From Podocnemis expansa (Eukaryota; Chordata; Testudines; Podocnemididae): DNA of 64,000 nt. Location of the stretch: assembly GCA_007922195.1 (NCBI GenBank), contig ML681963.1, positions 58,320,584-58,384,583 on the forward strand. Reading direction: 5' to 3'. The position numbers and the translations under genes were made by a program. Each line of letters starts with the position of its first letter. The stretch's first letter is position 1. The notes beneath the pieces were generated by a model that was not told where the DNA came from, did no database searches, and saw nothing but the letters and a program-made list of their open reading frames with translations. Below are positions 1 through 10,999 of the stretch, piece after piece.

Positions 1-240
1 GGGGGTGCAGCCCGGGCTGCGGGCTGAGCCCGGCTGCCCCGACCCGCCGGTGGTGTCGGGGGTGCAGCCCGGGCTGTGGGCTGAGCTCGGCTCCCCCGAC
101 CCGCCAGCGGGGTCTGGGGTGCAGCTCTGGCGGGGGGCTGAGCCAACCTGTAGCGGCTCACCCCCCGCCAGTGCCTGCAGCCCCCTTTCTGAGGCTGCAG
201 GGTGAGCCAGCAGCGGCTCACCCCCAGGTGGCTGCAGCCC
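1..240. repeat. GC-rich minisatellite, unit about 58 bp
   Basis: At least two good copies of a unit that starts near GGGGTGCAGCCCGGGCTG run head to tail (about 2-59 and 60-116). A diverged third copy begins near 117, and GC-rich degenerate sequence continues to about 240. An open reading frame through it (5-205) reflects the repeat and is not a gene. Confidence 0.6.
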
Positions 241-251
241 CTGCAGCACCT

Positions 252-292
252 AACGAAATAGCATGTTCACATTGTGAACATGCTATTTCGTT
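252..292. repeat. Perfect 41-bp palindrome inside the foldback element
   Basis: Two 20-base arms (252-271 and 273-292) are exact reverse complements around a single T. The inner part of the arm, GCATGTTCACA, resembles the element's own terminal repeat. This suggests two element ends joined tail to tail. A near-identical palindrome occurs at 33909-33947. Confidence 0.85.
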
Positions 293-825
293 TCCCGCTT
301 TTTAGCCTATTTCGAAATGACTTTTTGCTAATTCGAATTGTCATTTCGAAATAAGGCTTTATTTCAAAACAAGTTGTTTCGACACAATGTGTTTCGAAAT
401 AACCATGTGTGTGTGAACACAGCCTATGAGAATACTACAGTTTATAACGCCTTGTCAGTGTTTCTCCTTCTTAGCAATACTTCAGAACTTTGTGTCATCT
501 GCAAACTATATTAGCACACTCCTGCTTTTGAGAAAATGTCAATAATAAACAAGATTTCTCCTAAAACCAATCCCTGAGGAACTCCACTAGTAACCTCCCT
601 CCAGTCTGACAGTTCACCTTTCATAATGACCCCTTGTAGTCTCTCTTTAACCAGCTCCTTATCCACCTATCAATTTCCACATTAATCCCCACCTTCCCAA
701 TTTAACTAATAATTCCTCATGTGGAAACATGCAAATGCCTTACTGAAATCTAGGTAAATTAGATCCACTGAATTCCCTTTGTCTAAGAAAAATCTGTTAT
801 CTTCTCAAAGAAGGTGATCAGGCTG

Positions 826-1063
826 GTTTGAGCCTGTAAACTACTCTGATTTGCTGTTACTTTATGACCTGATCCTATGGTTTACACCCCCTTGCATTTA
901 GTTTCATTCCTTTCTGTAAGTTCACCCATCTTCGAAGCATCTGAGGAAGTGGGATCTTCTCCCATGAAAGCTCATGCAAAAAATAAATCTGTAAGTCTTA
1001 AAGTGCCACACAACTCCTTGTTTTTTCACTGGACTAGACTAACACGGCTATCCCTTTTAAAAT
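826..1063 (+). mobile_element. Penelope-like element 3' end inserted in CR1
   Basis: This is the 3' untranslated end of the PLE family whose coding part lies at 55395-56402. It runs from near the CTCTGATTTGCTGTTACT block through the hairpin region to ACACGGCTATCCCTTT. It is flanked by an 11-bp direct repeat, TGATCAGGCTG (815-825 and 1064-1074), which is a target-site duplication inside the CR1 copy. So the PLE insertion is younger than the CR1. Confidence 0.75.
937..977 (+). ncRNA. Hammerhead-ribozyme-like motif in PLE end
   Basis: The order GCAT, CTGAGGA, one extra A, hairpin GTGGGA...TCCCAT, GAA-AGCT-C, ATGC fits a hammerhead core. The parts are helix I GCAT/ATGC, a CUGANGA box, helix II, a GAAA box and a CUC cleavage triplet. 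Helix III would be only the self-complementary AGCT, as in hammerheads that act as dimers. PLE terminal repeats are known to encode hammerheads. Activity of this copy is unproven, and the extra A after the CUGANGA box is a deviation. Confidence 0.5.
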
Positions 1064-1399
1064 TGATCAGGCTGATCTGCCACAATATACTTTTTATAAA
1101 ACCATGTTGCATTTTTTCCCAATTACTGTTAACATTGATGTCCTTAACCACTTTCTCTTTCAATTTTTTTTCTAGATTTTGCATACTGCTGAGTCAAACT
1201 AAAAGGCCTGTAATGACCTAGATCATTTCTCCCCTTTCTTAAAAATAGGGGCTATGCTACCAATTCTCCAGTTATACTGTACACTCCCTCATTTATAGAT
1301 TCATTGAAAATCATTGTTAATATATTTGTCATTTCTTGTGCCAGTTCCTTTAATATTCTTGGATGGACATTATCCAGGCCACCCTGATTTAGTCCCATT

Positions 1400-1765
1400 G
1401 GCTATGTCCACACTAGAGGGCTCAGGTAAGCTGACTTATAAGGTCGATTTAAAGTTGACTTTATTAAGCCAACTTAGAGTCCCCATTTATATAAGTCACC
1501 TTTATGAAGTCAACTTAAGCCAGGAGACCCTTTTAAAGTTGATTTAATAAAGTCAACTTTAAATAGGTCCCCTGCCTTAAGTTGACTTTATAAAATTGAC
1601 TTAAATAGCTCTCCTACCTTAAGTCAACTTTACTAAATCATCTTTAATGGCCACATTTTTTTAAGTTGAATTTATAAAGCCGACTTAACCCTTAAAGCCA
1701 ACTTTAAGGATGAGAGTTATTAAGTTGACTTAAGCAAATGCTTAAGTCAATTTAATGAACTCCAG
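1400..1765. mobile_element. AT-rich foldback element of AAGTTGACTT repeats
   Basis: It starts with GGCTATGTCCACAC, the terminal motif shared with the other foldback elements here. It then consists largely of alternating direct and inverted copies of AAGTTGACTTTA and TAAGTCAACTT. No matching right terminus is seen before the next element, so it is truncated or overlaid by the neighbour. Confidence 0.5.
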
Positions 1766-2042
1766 GGGTATGGCCACACACACTTCTTATTTCAAAACAA
1801 CAGAGGTTGTTGCGAAATAAGAAGTGCCATGGCCACACGACGCACGGCCATTTCGAAACAAGCAAACAGCTTGTTTCGAAATGGCCGTGTTCCTCCCAAA
1901 ACAACTTAAACCTCGTTTCCTGTTGAAAAAGGGTTCCGAAACAACATGTCACCTTCCTCCCAGGTGCTTAGCGTCAGCCCCGCGGGGGGAATCCCTTGTT
2001 TCCTCTTGTTTCGAAACAAGCCCTCCCCGTGTGAACATAGCC
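1766..2042. mobile_element. TTTCGAAA-rich foldback element
   Basis: The ends GGGTATGGCCACAC and GTGTGAACATAGCC are inverted repeats. The interior has long inverted segments, such as the pairs around CTTATTTCAAAACAAC and CGGCCATTTCGAAACAAG. It is the same family as 33783-34773. No convincing target duplication was found. Confidence 0.65.
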
Positions 2043-2226
2043 TAACAGATTTATTTATCGCATGAGCTCTCTTGGGAGAAAATCCCACTTCGTCAGAAGC
2101 TTTTATTTTCATCCCATTCTGTAAATTCCCCCTCTTCAAAGCTTCTGACGAAGTGGGATTTTCTCCCACGAAAGCTCATCGGATAAATAAACTTGTTAGT
2201 CTTTAAGTGCCACAAGACTCCTTGGT
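2043..2226. mobile_element. Head-to-head inverted pair of PLE 3' ends
   Basis: A reverse-oriented PLE tail (about 2043-2103) abuts a forward one (about 2104-2226). Both carry the GTGGGATTTTCTCCCA hairpin. The forward copy ends in the usual GTGCCACAAGACTCCTTGG and runs into a T-rich tract. Transcribed, the pair would fold into one long hairpin. Confidence 0.65.
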
Positions 2227-2263
2227 TTTTTGTTGTTTTTTTGTTGTTTTTTGTTTTTTTTTA
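2227..2263 (+). repeat. T-rich low-complexity tract
   Basis: Runs of T broken by single G residues follow the PLE tail. The short overlapping reading frames through it are low-complexity artefacts. Confidence 0.8.
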
Positions 2264-5200
2264 CATTCTCAGGTCTTTCCCAGGTCATTCAATCAAAGGC
2301 TCTACATCTGCGGGAACACTGGGACACAGCAAACTTTATTTTGCCTCCAGCAGATGGCAGACTTCAGCTTTTCTGGAGAATGGAAGGACTGCACCCTCCC
2401 CCAAAGCTGCACTCATTTCAGCCAAATTTTGATTCACTCACTCAGTGTGCTGGTAGCACTGACTCTCCCATCTGATTTAGACCTAGAGCTTGAGCAGCTC
2501 AAAAACATGAATGGATTTAGTCTCACCCCAGTCCTGTGAGGGGATGTGGGATCATTATCCATCTTATACAGCTGGGAAGTGAGGATCTGAAGGATGGCAG
2601 TGACTCTTTTGGTCACACAGGGTCTGTGACACAGCTTGGAGTTTAGCCCATATCCCAGGTCAATGCCTTATTCACAGCACTAAGCCTGGCCTTGCACTGG
2701 TCACCAATTTGATTCTTGTCCATACTAGTGTCAGTGTCCTCTGAGTCTGTGCCATTTGGGAGCACCAGACCACGGAACAGAGAAATGGGTAGTCCAGATC
2801 TTTCACACAGGATGCTTCTTCTGCATGGTGATACCCCATCTGGAGGCATTTACACCCATAAACTGCACTGCTGTATCAGTGCTCCTCTAGCAAGCCAGCT
2901 TGAAACCCTCAGTCCCCTTTGGTCATTGCCCTGGAGTACACAGGAGCACATGACCCACCTTCCAGCTAGGGCCTTCCAGCTAGGGTGTGGCTGAATGAAT
3001 CATCCTGCCCACACTGCATATCCTCAGCAGCAGGGAGGCTCGATCAGCCAGTTGTCCCATTGGATAGAGAACTGTGACTGTCTGCCAGAAGAAGCCCTGA
3101 GTCGCAGAGACAAGGCTCTTCACTTTGGCTCAGAGCAGCTGTCCTCAAACTGTCAATTGGTTGTTCTCTTCAATTATTTCTAGGGGACTAGTCAGCTTTC
3201 CTCTCTGAACAGTTCCTGTGGTGCAGCTGCGAATTAATGACCGTTGACTGTGGCATAGTGTCTATCAGTCGCACTCAGAAATACGGAGCCCCTGACTGAA
3301 GCAGCTGCAGGACCAATGGTTCTAATGACCCCAGCTACACCACAGGTCTGTGTACTGAGCTTATGGGTGTCAGGCAGAGTTGGACTGGCTCTAAGTGCGT
3401 GGCCTTCTGCCATTGGCAGCCATGGAAGAGTGCTACCAGGCCAAACACCTCAAAAGACATTTCAGTGCCTCATGAAGGGCAGGGTGTGGGAGCCCCTCTA
3501 TCATTTTTTATGGGGCTGTTCAGCTTTGGCTTTGGCTCTTTACATTAAATTATGCGCAAGTCTTTGCAGGCACCTGAAAGTTCTATTTAAGGAGAAATAG
3601 CCAGGCTCAGTGTGATACATGCCCTGGCATGCAGGAGTGCGTGGGGGTGAGGACAACTTTGTATGGGTTTGCCAGGGCCTCTCTGCTGGGGAAGGAGGGA
3701 TTGCTGAAGGACAGAGAGGGTTGTGGTTTCCACAGTCCGAGTTGTATGGGGCCCTGGAATGTCTATAGGGAGGTCTGATCCCATCCTGCCCCCCGGCAGA
3801 GGGTTGCTTGCTCCTCTGCTGCATTTTGGACAGGTCACTATCAAGGCTGCGGAGCTCCCAAGTGCTGGTCTCACTCGCAGCAGCACAGAACGAGGGGTTT
3901 CAGCCATGCAGCTGAGTCAAAGCCCTCCTGATGGCTGCCATCCAAGCCACCTCCAGCCCTGTTCTACTGGTTCTCTCCCCAGTATTGACCATATATGGTG
4001 GTGAAGGCTGCTGCGCTGTGCTGCCAGCTGGATTTAGGATCCGGGCTGACCCCAGCCTCCAAGGCACAATGACCTTTCTCAAGAAACAAAGGCAAAGAGG
4101 AAAAGGGCAAAGTTAAAGGGAAGAGAGACTCATAAAATCATGCACGTGTCTGAGCTAGAGAGTGGCCTCAGGAGGGAGGGCTGTTTTGGTGATGGGGAGG
4201 AAGGAAGTGGGGGGATGGAAGGAAGGAGGGGAGAACTAGTCAAAACCAAAAAATCTCTATTAATGCAGACAAATCAGATAGTCTCTGCCCCTGCTAGGAG
4301 AATGTGCTTGGTCCATAAATGAATGTTTAACTGAAACGGTGCTGGGAGTGGGATCTCTCACAGACAATCCGCCAGAGGCACCCTGCTCCCCACCCCCGCA
4401 GCTCCCGGACCCAAATCCTCCCTCACAGGCACAGGGCTCCCACCAGACTGCAACCCAGCAAGGAGACAAGGCTTCCTACACTGACACCAGGAGAAACCAA
4501 CGTGCCTTCCAGCAAAAGAGATGTGCACAATTCCCTGCCACCCTGCGTTCTCTCTGCAGCATGGCATTGGAGTGTGTGTTAGTAGTACGATCAAAGAACA
4601 CATGGAATGGTAATTAGGAAATACATGAGAGGTTTTAATTACTCTAACCAGTTAGATGAATTGAAAGCAAAGTAACCATCCAGCATGCTTCAGGGCCTGT
4701 TGGGAAAGCAGGGGGTGTGCACCAGTGCCAGGGACTGGGCAGTTTTGCCACCTAATGTTGTGCAACATTTGAGGGGCTTTGCCTGCCAATGGGTGACTCC
4801 ATGAAGCCCAGGCCCATGTGGATGCAGGCAGCTGGGCAGGATCATGTACCATTTTGGGATCAGCAGGGATTGGCTGCTCTTATCTAATGTTACTTGTAAG
4901 AATGCTGAGCACTAGAGAGTAGAGCTAACAGACATGCCCCAGGCATCAGTATTCCGGCAGAGGGCCAAGCTCAAGAGCCCAGCTGCATTTGGTGGCTGTG
5001 ACAGTCCAGGGTGCAAGCCAGACAATTGAGAAGCTCTGTCACCAGCTGCCCCACACCCTGGGGTGCCTCACAATGCTCTGCCACTGTGCTCCCAACCTGA
5101 GCTGCTCACTGCAGGTTCCACCCTGAGTGTCTGTGGGTAGCCACAGCCCTGGGCCAACCACACTCTGGCTTCCCACAGCCTTGTTTACCACATCAGCATG

Positions 5201-5289
5201 ACCCCAACACATTCCCTGTCTTGGATTTTTCCCCAGAAAGATGTGTTCTGCACTGTCCAGCTCTTTCCTGGACAGTCAGGTCAGTTGAC
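2264..5289. other. Unassigned DNA with one MIR-like fragment
   Basis: No gene is supported. Reading frames here are short, overlap on both strands and carry no recognisable domain. A stretch at about 2550-2670 resembles an antisense MIR SINE (tracts similar to GGAAGTGAGG and GGTCACACAGG). The rest shows no repeat I can name. Confidence 0.5.
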
Positions 5290-6250
5290 CTCTAGGGATC
5301 AAGATACAACAACATGCCACACGGAATGGCGTTACCCACATAGTTCACAGCACCAGATTAGGTTTGATTGAAGAATAAAATAAGTTTATTTGAATAATAG
5401 GAGATAGGATTTCAGTGAATACAAGTGTTTAAGAATTAAAGTAAAATATAGTGACAAGAAAAATAAGACACAATGCTACCTGGCACTAAACTTAAACTAG
5501 ATTCGCTTCATGGTGAGATTCTTATCTCAGGTTTTCAGCAGGATTATTGACCAAGTTTCTGCTCCCAAGGCAGAGTCTGAAAGACAGAGATGGACAGGGA
5601 GAGATAAGTGGGAATATTTTTATAATTTGAAAAACATTTTCCTGAGCATGACCCCCTGGTTAAGGTCATTCCAGCTGAGAGCAAGGGGACATGGAGTAGT
5701 GGGGGAAGAGAGCTTCATGCAGTTTCTTTTCACCTACGGGTGTGGAAATGCAGATGTTCTTTGTAGTCTTCCTTCCTCCTCTTGTATCCAAGGATTCTGT
5801 TGTCAGCTTATATGGACTTTGAGTTAAACAGACATCCCATAGGTCAAGACAGGGCCGCTTGACCAGTTCTACTTAACAGGGACTACATGATTTGACTATC
5901 ATATGGCAATGGTACAAGAGAAGGGTGGATATTGTAAGTTTACCCATACTGTTCCTACCTACATTTCACTATATTACTGACCAGCAAGTTACTGGTTTTC
6001 AGATGAGGCATATTTTGTACAAAGATTATTTTAAGAGTATGTGTGTAGGGTGTGAATATAGGCCTGCATTCAGTCACAGGATAATGCTGTATAGCTTAGA
6101 AGATCAGTTCATGTTCTTGGATGTTTTTGAAAAGCCATGTGTTAGGGGACGAAATGTCCAGTCCTTGCATTTTGTGTTGTCATTTATATTTGTGCTGAGA
6201 GCTTACAATCCACCGTCAGGTATGTTCCTTCCAGGGCAAGTCGACTGATC
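5290..6250. repeat. Possible AT-rich dispersed repeat, unnamed
   Basis: This is a markedly AT-rich block in GC-richer surroundings. It begins with a tract rich in AATAAAATAAGTTTATTTG and has no coding frame of any family I know. It looks like retroelement or transposon debris by composition only. No termini or target duplications are seen. Confidence 0.25.
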
Positions 6251-6596
6251 CAGGCACAGTGTGCATCACCCAGCCTCTGTGTATGACATTGAACGTTCAT
6301 GTTCTTTAAAGTCAAGCACTTAGACTTTCAGAAATGCTAGCATCAAGATTGGCTGCATTTTTAATTTGGCCTTCTTTTGCATAGACACCAAGAAACAGCC
6401 TCTAACCCTGATATCACATTCATTCAGTGAATGAGCAGTTATTCAATATGTCTTTCCTCATTCAAGTTTTGGCCAACACAGTATTTTAGTGCATGCAATC
6501 CAAACCCTGTGCTAAATACAAAATGATTTATTTCTTCCTGGCCATTGCTGACTGCTTCTTAAAGGCCAGTGAATATATATTTACCACACAGTATGA

Positions 6597-6733
6597 ATAT
6601 CCAAAGGGGTAGCTGTGTTAGTCTGTGTATAGCAAAAACAATGAAAGTCCGGTGGCACCTTATAGACTAACAGATTTCTTCAGGCATAAGCTTTCATGGG
6701 CTGCAATCCACTTCATCACATACTACAAGATGA
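6597..6733 (-). mobile_element. PLE 3' end fragment
   Basis: On the plus strand it starts with CCAAAGGGGTAGCTGTGTTAG, runs through CTTATAGACTAACAGATTT and ends in the diverged hairpin region near 6715, which places the element on the minus strand. It lacks the inverted partner seen at other sites. MIR-like sequence (about 6735-6780) follows directly. Confidence 0.65.
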
Positions 6734-6906
6734 GGAATATTAATATCCCCATTTTATAGCTCAGGAACTGAGGCAGGGACAGATATAGGGCCAAGCTTTT
6801 GGAAGCAGTTACTACTTTACACCACTAGGGGTTGGCTTTTAGCATTATCTAGCACTAGATAAATTCAAAGCATACACCCATTGCTCCCATTGGCTTCAGC
6901 TGCAGC

Positions 6907-7361
6907 CAGGGGCATTGCTACCATGGGGAGGGACCTGGGGCAAGGCCCCAGGCCCCGCCCTCTGGCCTGCAGGCCCCGCCCCCTGGCTGGGGTCAGGGCT
7001 GGAAGCTGCCATGTGCTGCTGTGGGTGGCTGGGCCCTGCATCTCTGGCTGGAGGTGGGGACAGGGCTGCCGTGGCCGCAGGTGGTTGGGCCCCTGATCCC
7101 CCACCGGGGACGGGGCTGCCGTGGCCACGGCCATGGGCGGCTGGGCCCTGGATCCCCGGCTGGGGACAGGACCAGGAGCAGCTTCCATGGTCGAGCCCCA
7201 GATCCCCAGCTGGGGACGGAGCTGCCATGGCTGTGGGCGGCTGGGCCCCAGATTTCTGGCCTGATTGGGCCGCATACTGGGGGGGGGGGAGCCAGACCCA
7301 GGGCACCAGCGCTGGGATTTGGGGCACGTGCCCCGGGTGCCCAGTGTCAGCGACACCCCTG
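6907..7361. mobile_element. Non-autonomous hAT element, GC-rich family, copy 1
   Basis: The element is 455 bp. It starts CAGGGGCATTGCTACC and ends GTCAGCGACACCCCTG, imperfect terminal inverted repeats. An exact 8-bp duplication, GCTGCAGC, lies at 6899-6906 and 7362-7369. CAGGG ends and 8-bp duplications define the hAT superfamily. The interior is very GC-rich and built of degenerate copies of a unit near GGATCTGGGGCCCAGC. Reading frames of up to 211 codons cross it on both strands and come from the repeat composition; no transposase is encoded. A second copy in inverse orientation lies at 31016-31401. Confidence 0.88.
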
Positions 7362-7464
7362 GCTGCAGCCACTTCTGCAAACCTGGCCCCACAGCTCTTG
7401 CACTGAATGCTCAGAAAATTGGGAATGCATGAAGGGGGCCAGCTGTGAAAAATGTGGTTTAGGA

Positions 7465-7681
7465 CAGTGTTTCCCAACCAGTGTGTCATGGCACACAGCT
7501 GCGCCGTCAAGTCTGAATAAGTATGCCACAAAATTTTTTGAAAAACTACTCAAAGAGTTCTGGATTGGCTCATTGGTTCATGAATATTCATAAGTTCATT
7601 TGGAAACTAAATAGTGGTGTGCCCCAAATTAATTAAAGGTAGTAAGGTGTGCCACGGCAGAGAAAATGTTGGGAACTGCTG
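7465..7681. mobile_element. Non-autonomous hAT element, CAGTG family, 217 bp
   Basis: The ends CAGTGTTTCCCAAC and GTTGGGAACTGCTG are inverted repeats. The exact 8-bp duplication GTTTAGGA flanks it at 7457-7464 and 7682-7689. The subterminal text (GTGTGTCATGGCACAC, and GTGTGCCACGGCAGAGAAAA near the right end) matches the larger copy at 13365-14502. No coding capacity. Confidence 0.9.
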
Positions 7682-7689
7682 GTTTAGGA

Positions 7690-9962
7690 GACTTGTCCAG
7701 ACTCACACAGGAACTCTGCAGTAGGGTTAGAGATTTAACCTAGTTCTCCAGGGCAGCATTCAATAGCCCTCACCAAGCAGCCTTCCTTTCTTTCTCTGGA
7801 GTCCCCATTTCATTCACTGTACCCCATCCAACTTCTACTACAAACAGCCTACAGTCAACAGCCTCCTTTACTACACAACCCTCATTTGCTCCTAGGGTGC
7901 AGGCTGTCCGGTGCCTGTGGTCCCATGGAAGGAATAGTGCACAGAACTTGCCATCAGGCTGTGCTGCTCAAAGTACATTGTGCTTGGATTTAACTAGGGA
8001 CCACCCCGGACAACAAGGAACAACAATCCCATCTGCTTCTAAACCTTAACAAGGAGTTTAGTGAAGGGCAGCAAATGTTGTAGCAAGAAGCTCTCACAAA
8101 AATGACCTTCCCCTTGATGCACCTGCTGCAGAAATGGGGCATGTTGGATTGGAGCAGTGATGTGAAGTTTATTTCCCCAGATAAACAAATAATTTACTCC
8201 TGACCAGAACCAAAGAGAGCAGAAGGCAGCCATGTGTGGCAGGTCAAGCTTTACGCTCCTCTGTAAACCAGATGGAGGAAACCAACAGCTGAGCACATTG
8301 CTCATTGGATGTGACGGGGTAATGAGGTAGGGGACACTGAGTCCTTTGCAGTGGTGTGGAGCGCCTGCTCCCTGCACTATGGGATTTTCACCTTCCCATC
8401 AGTTGGCCCAATCCACTGCACAACAAAGGTGAACGCAATATTTGGCACCCAGGCTGAGCCAAGCCCCAGGGCCACATCACCTCTAGCAGAGCAGCACTGG
8501 GGCCCTGCAGAGGCAGGGCTAACACCCTCTGCACTGAGGGAACCCCGAGAGTTTTCAGATCCCCTTTAGCTCCTACTCTTGTCTCCATGAACAGGTAAGA
8601 GCCCTGCCCAGGAGGCCTGCATGAATGTCCCTGTGTGTTGCTGGCAGCACAGGTATTCCTTGCTGTTCAATAGATACAGCAGAGCGTGGCTGTTTGTGCC
8701 TTTTGAAAGGTGCCCCTCTTTCTCTTGGATCATCTGGAGATCTGGGAGCACTGGGCAATGGAGAGAGGTTCAGCCAGGGAGTGTGTAAAATTCAGCTGTA
8801 TCCAGGCATCTTGAGTAGCCCAGGTTATGAGGGAGACAGCACAGGAGGGTCTGAGGTGTAGGAAAGTGTTTGTTGTTGAGCACATGTGGTTTGCCAGAGC
8901 TACTGCACAAAGGGCATATTTTTCATCTACACAGGGATTCAAAATCTAGGGCCTGCACTTCCTGACTTGGATTTGTGGGGCACAAGAGAACCCAGGGCTG
9001 TTTCTCTGTGGTGTAGACATCTGGGCTCTAGGGCCCTGCAAGGTAGGAGTGTCTCAGAGCTGGGGCTGCAGCCTGAGCTCAAAAGCTTCACAGCAACTAA
9101 ACAGCTCCTTTCCCCGGGCTCAGCTGCCTAGCCAAGCTGCAGGTTTCTAACTGCCCTGCAGACATACCCAGAGTGAATGGGGGTGACAGCACTGGGCCTC
9201 TGGTCAGAGCCATAGATTTTGATAGTTAATTGATGAGCTGTAACTCTCCTGTTAACAACCATTAAATACAAAAACATGGAAAATCAACCCAGCAAACTCA
9301 CCTCAGACAGCAGCCCCATGACTGACCTGAGGCTGATTGTGCGTGGGCAAATGTCATTTCATCTGAGCTCCTTTCTCTAGTCTAGATGCTGCAGCTGGCA
9401 TGTTCCACTTTCACTTAAATTTTAATTATCTTCCTCCAATCCAGCACACCTGCTCTGCCCAAAAGCCAAGCAGGGAGCAGATCACTATCTCCTACCTGCC
9501 TCAGAGAAAGCAAAACCATAATTAAACTTTAACTTGCTAATAAATGATTCATTTTTCCTACCATGAGTATTACAGGATCTGAGCTAAATGAGAGTTTATA
9601 AAAGCAATAACACAAAATCAGGCATAATTACAGCACCACAAGCATGATCCTTCCTCGAGACATACCAATTCAGCTGGGCAGGAATGATACTGAAAGGCAG
9701 AATATTGTCTTTAATTGCTCTCCAGCAGGCTTGCATGCACTCTGAGCATATCAGTTCTTCCCTGTAACCACCTCCGCCTACCTAAAAATCAACACAGAGC
9801 AAATAAGATCCTGCACTTACTGTTTATTCCTCCACTTCCCTCCAGCACAGTGCTGCCGTCCTGGGAACGGGAGAGCCTAGAATTTGAGAGCATCCCACCA
9901 ACCCATTTGTCCCTTTTAGTTTGGGCATTAGAGGGGGCTCTGTTTGCCATTTAAAATGCTGG
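7690..9962. other. Unassigned DNA
   Basis: No gene, exon or named repeat is supported. The first 100 bases resemble an interrupted MIR tail (CTTGTCCAGACTCACACAGG). The other reading frames are short and overlapping, with no domain signature. Confidence 0.4.
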
Positions 9963-9970
9963 CCCATGAC

Positions 9971-10643
9971 CAGAGGCGGCTTTTGGGTAAGCGAAGTAGG
10001 CGGTTGCCTAGGACCCTGAGCAGTAAGGGGGCCCATAGCAGTCACCTGCTTCACTTACCTTGCACTCTTGGGATGGTGGGGGAGTGTGAGGGCTACAGAC
10101 TGCCAGGGCCAGAGGCTGTGCTGCCTGCCCTCCCGGTCAGTGTCTCTGCAGTGGGGTGGAGCAGCGCTTCCCACGTGCACCCTGCTGACCATGCCTCCCC
10201 AGAGGGAGGAAGAAGAGCAGCTGGTGCGGCGCAAGGGAGGGCTGAACTGGCCTGATCTAGGGCCTGGGGGTGAGGCAGTGTCTATTCAGGCCTGGGGTGG
10301 CCGGGGACGAAGCAACTGGAACTCTTTGGAGTGGGCCACTCCAGGGGCCCCCAGTCCTGGGAAGCGGCCACTCTCGTCCCTGTGGGGAGGCGTGGCTGGC
10401 TGGGTGTATGTGGGGAGCGCTGCTCCCATTCCTGCTGCAGAGAAGCCAGCAGGCGGGTGGCACAGCCTCTGGCCCTGGTGGTTTACAGCCCCCCACATCC
10501 CCTAGTGGGAGTTTGGACAGGGGGACAGTGGTTAGGGCAGCAGTGGGGGCCTAGGGCCATGGTGAGGGCAGCATTGGGGGCCTATAGGGGGCCCCCATAA
10601 AGGGCCTTCACCTAGGGCTTCCAATTGCCTAAGGCTGTCTCTG
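9971..10643. mobile_element. Probable hAT-like element (CAGAGGCGGC end)
   Basis: It begins CAGAGGCGGCTTTTGGGTAA and ends GCCTAAGGCTGTCTCTG, giving short CAGAG/CTCTG inverted ends. The 8-mer CATGACCA occurs at both borders (9965-9972 and 10644-10651) but overlaps the left terminus by two bases, so the exact boundary is uncertain. The interior is GC-rich and noncoding. The type resembles the abundant GGCGGCTCTAGG-type hAT repeats of turtles. Confidence 0.5.
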
Positions 10644-10999
10644 CATGACCAAGCCCTTGCTTGTCATCTTAACAGAGAAGTGGGAATGAATCTCACTCAC
10701 CAGCATGGAAACAGGCTTTGGTCTAGTATGTGAGCAGTGTGCAGAATTCCCTGCATGCAGAGATCACTTGGTTAGAGCAGCTAAGGCTTTGCAAGAGTGA
10801 ACCCTGGTATGGCCAGTAACATTTGTGGACATGCATTACAGTCAGGGCAAAGCAAGCTCAGGTGTCAGGGCCCAGGCCTGCTGCACACATGGCCAGGGGA
10901 GTCAAGACTGAGAGTGCTTGCCCTCTGAAACCTCCCAATATAGTACTGCCCATGCCACAACCCCCAAGCCTCTGCCGGAAACAGGAAGAAAGGCTTGGT

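Larger units (their letters stand above)
1..424. mobile_element. Foldback (MITE-like) element with GC-rich interior, 5' end outside window
   Basis: The right end reads GTGTGAACACAGCC, the complement of the GGCTATGTTCACAC end seen on a related element at 33783. The interior has a GC-rich tandem array, a perfect palindrome (252-292) and many TTTCGAAA palindromes. The 33783-34773 element has the same order of parts in reverse, so both appear to belong to one family. No coding capacity is seen. It is a non-autonomous DNA transposon by structure; the superfamily is not established. The left terminus lies before base 1. Confidence 0.6.
460..1399 (-). pseudogene. CR1 LINE reverse transcriptase fragment, split by a PLE end
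   Basis: Read on the minus strand, the sequence matches the familiar CR1 ORF2 reverse transcriptase. It includes a decayed form of the block around NYRPVSLTS and, further along, a region coding for the YLDF-type motif and the LVPQGS-like turn region. Frames are broken by stops and small indels, so it is a dead fragment. A 238-bp insertion (826-1063) divides it. CR1 is the dominant LINE clade of reptiles and birds. No 5' end or 3' terminal repeat of this copy is present. Confidence 0.75.

Noticed and set aside
1400..1765. Regulatory cluster or CRISPR-like array of short repeats
   Set aside because: The repeats are inverted and direct AAGTTGACTT units without spacers, within a foldback transposon; a vertebrate genome does not carry CRISPR.
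6865..7593. Long open frames on both strands (163-211 codons)
   Set aside because: They lie mostly in the GC-rich hAT element; frames open on both strands reflect GC-rich repeat units lacking stop codons.
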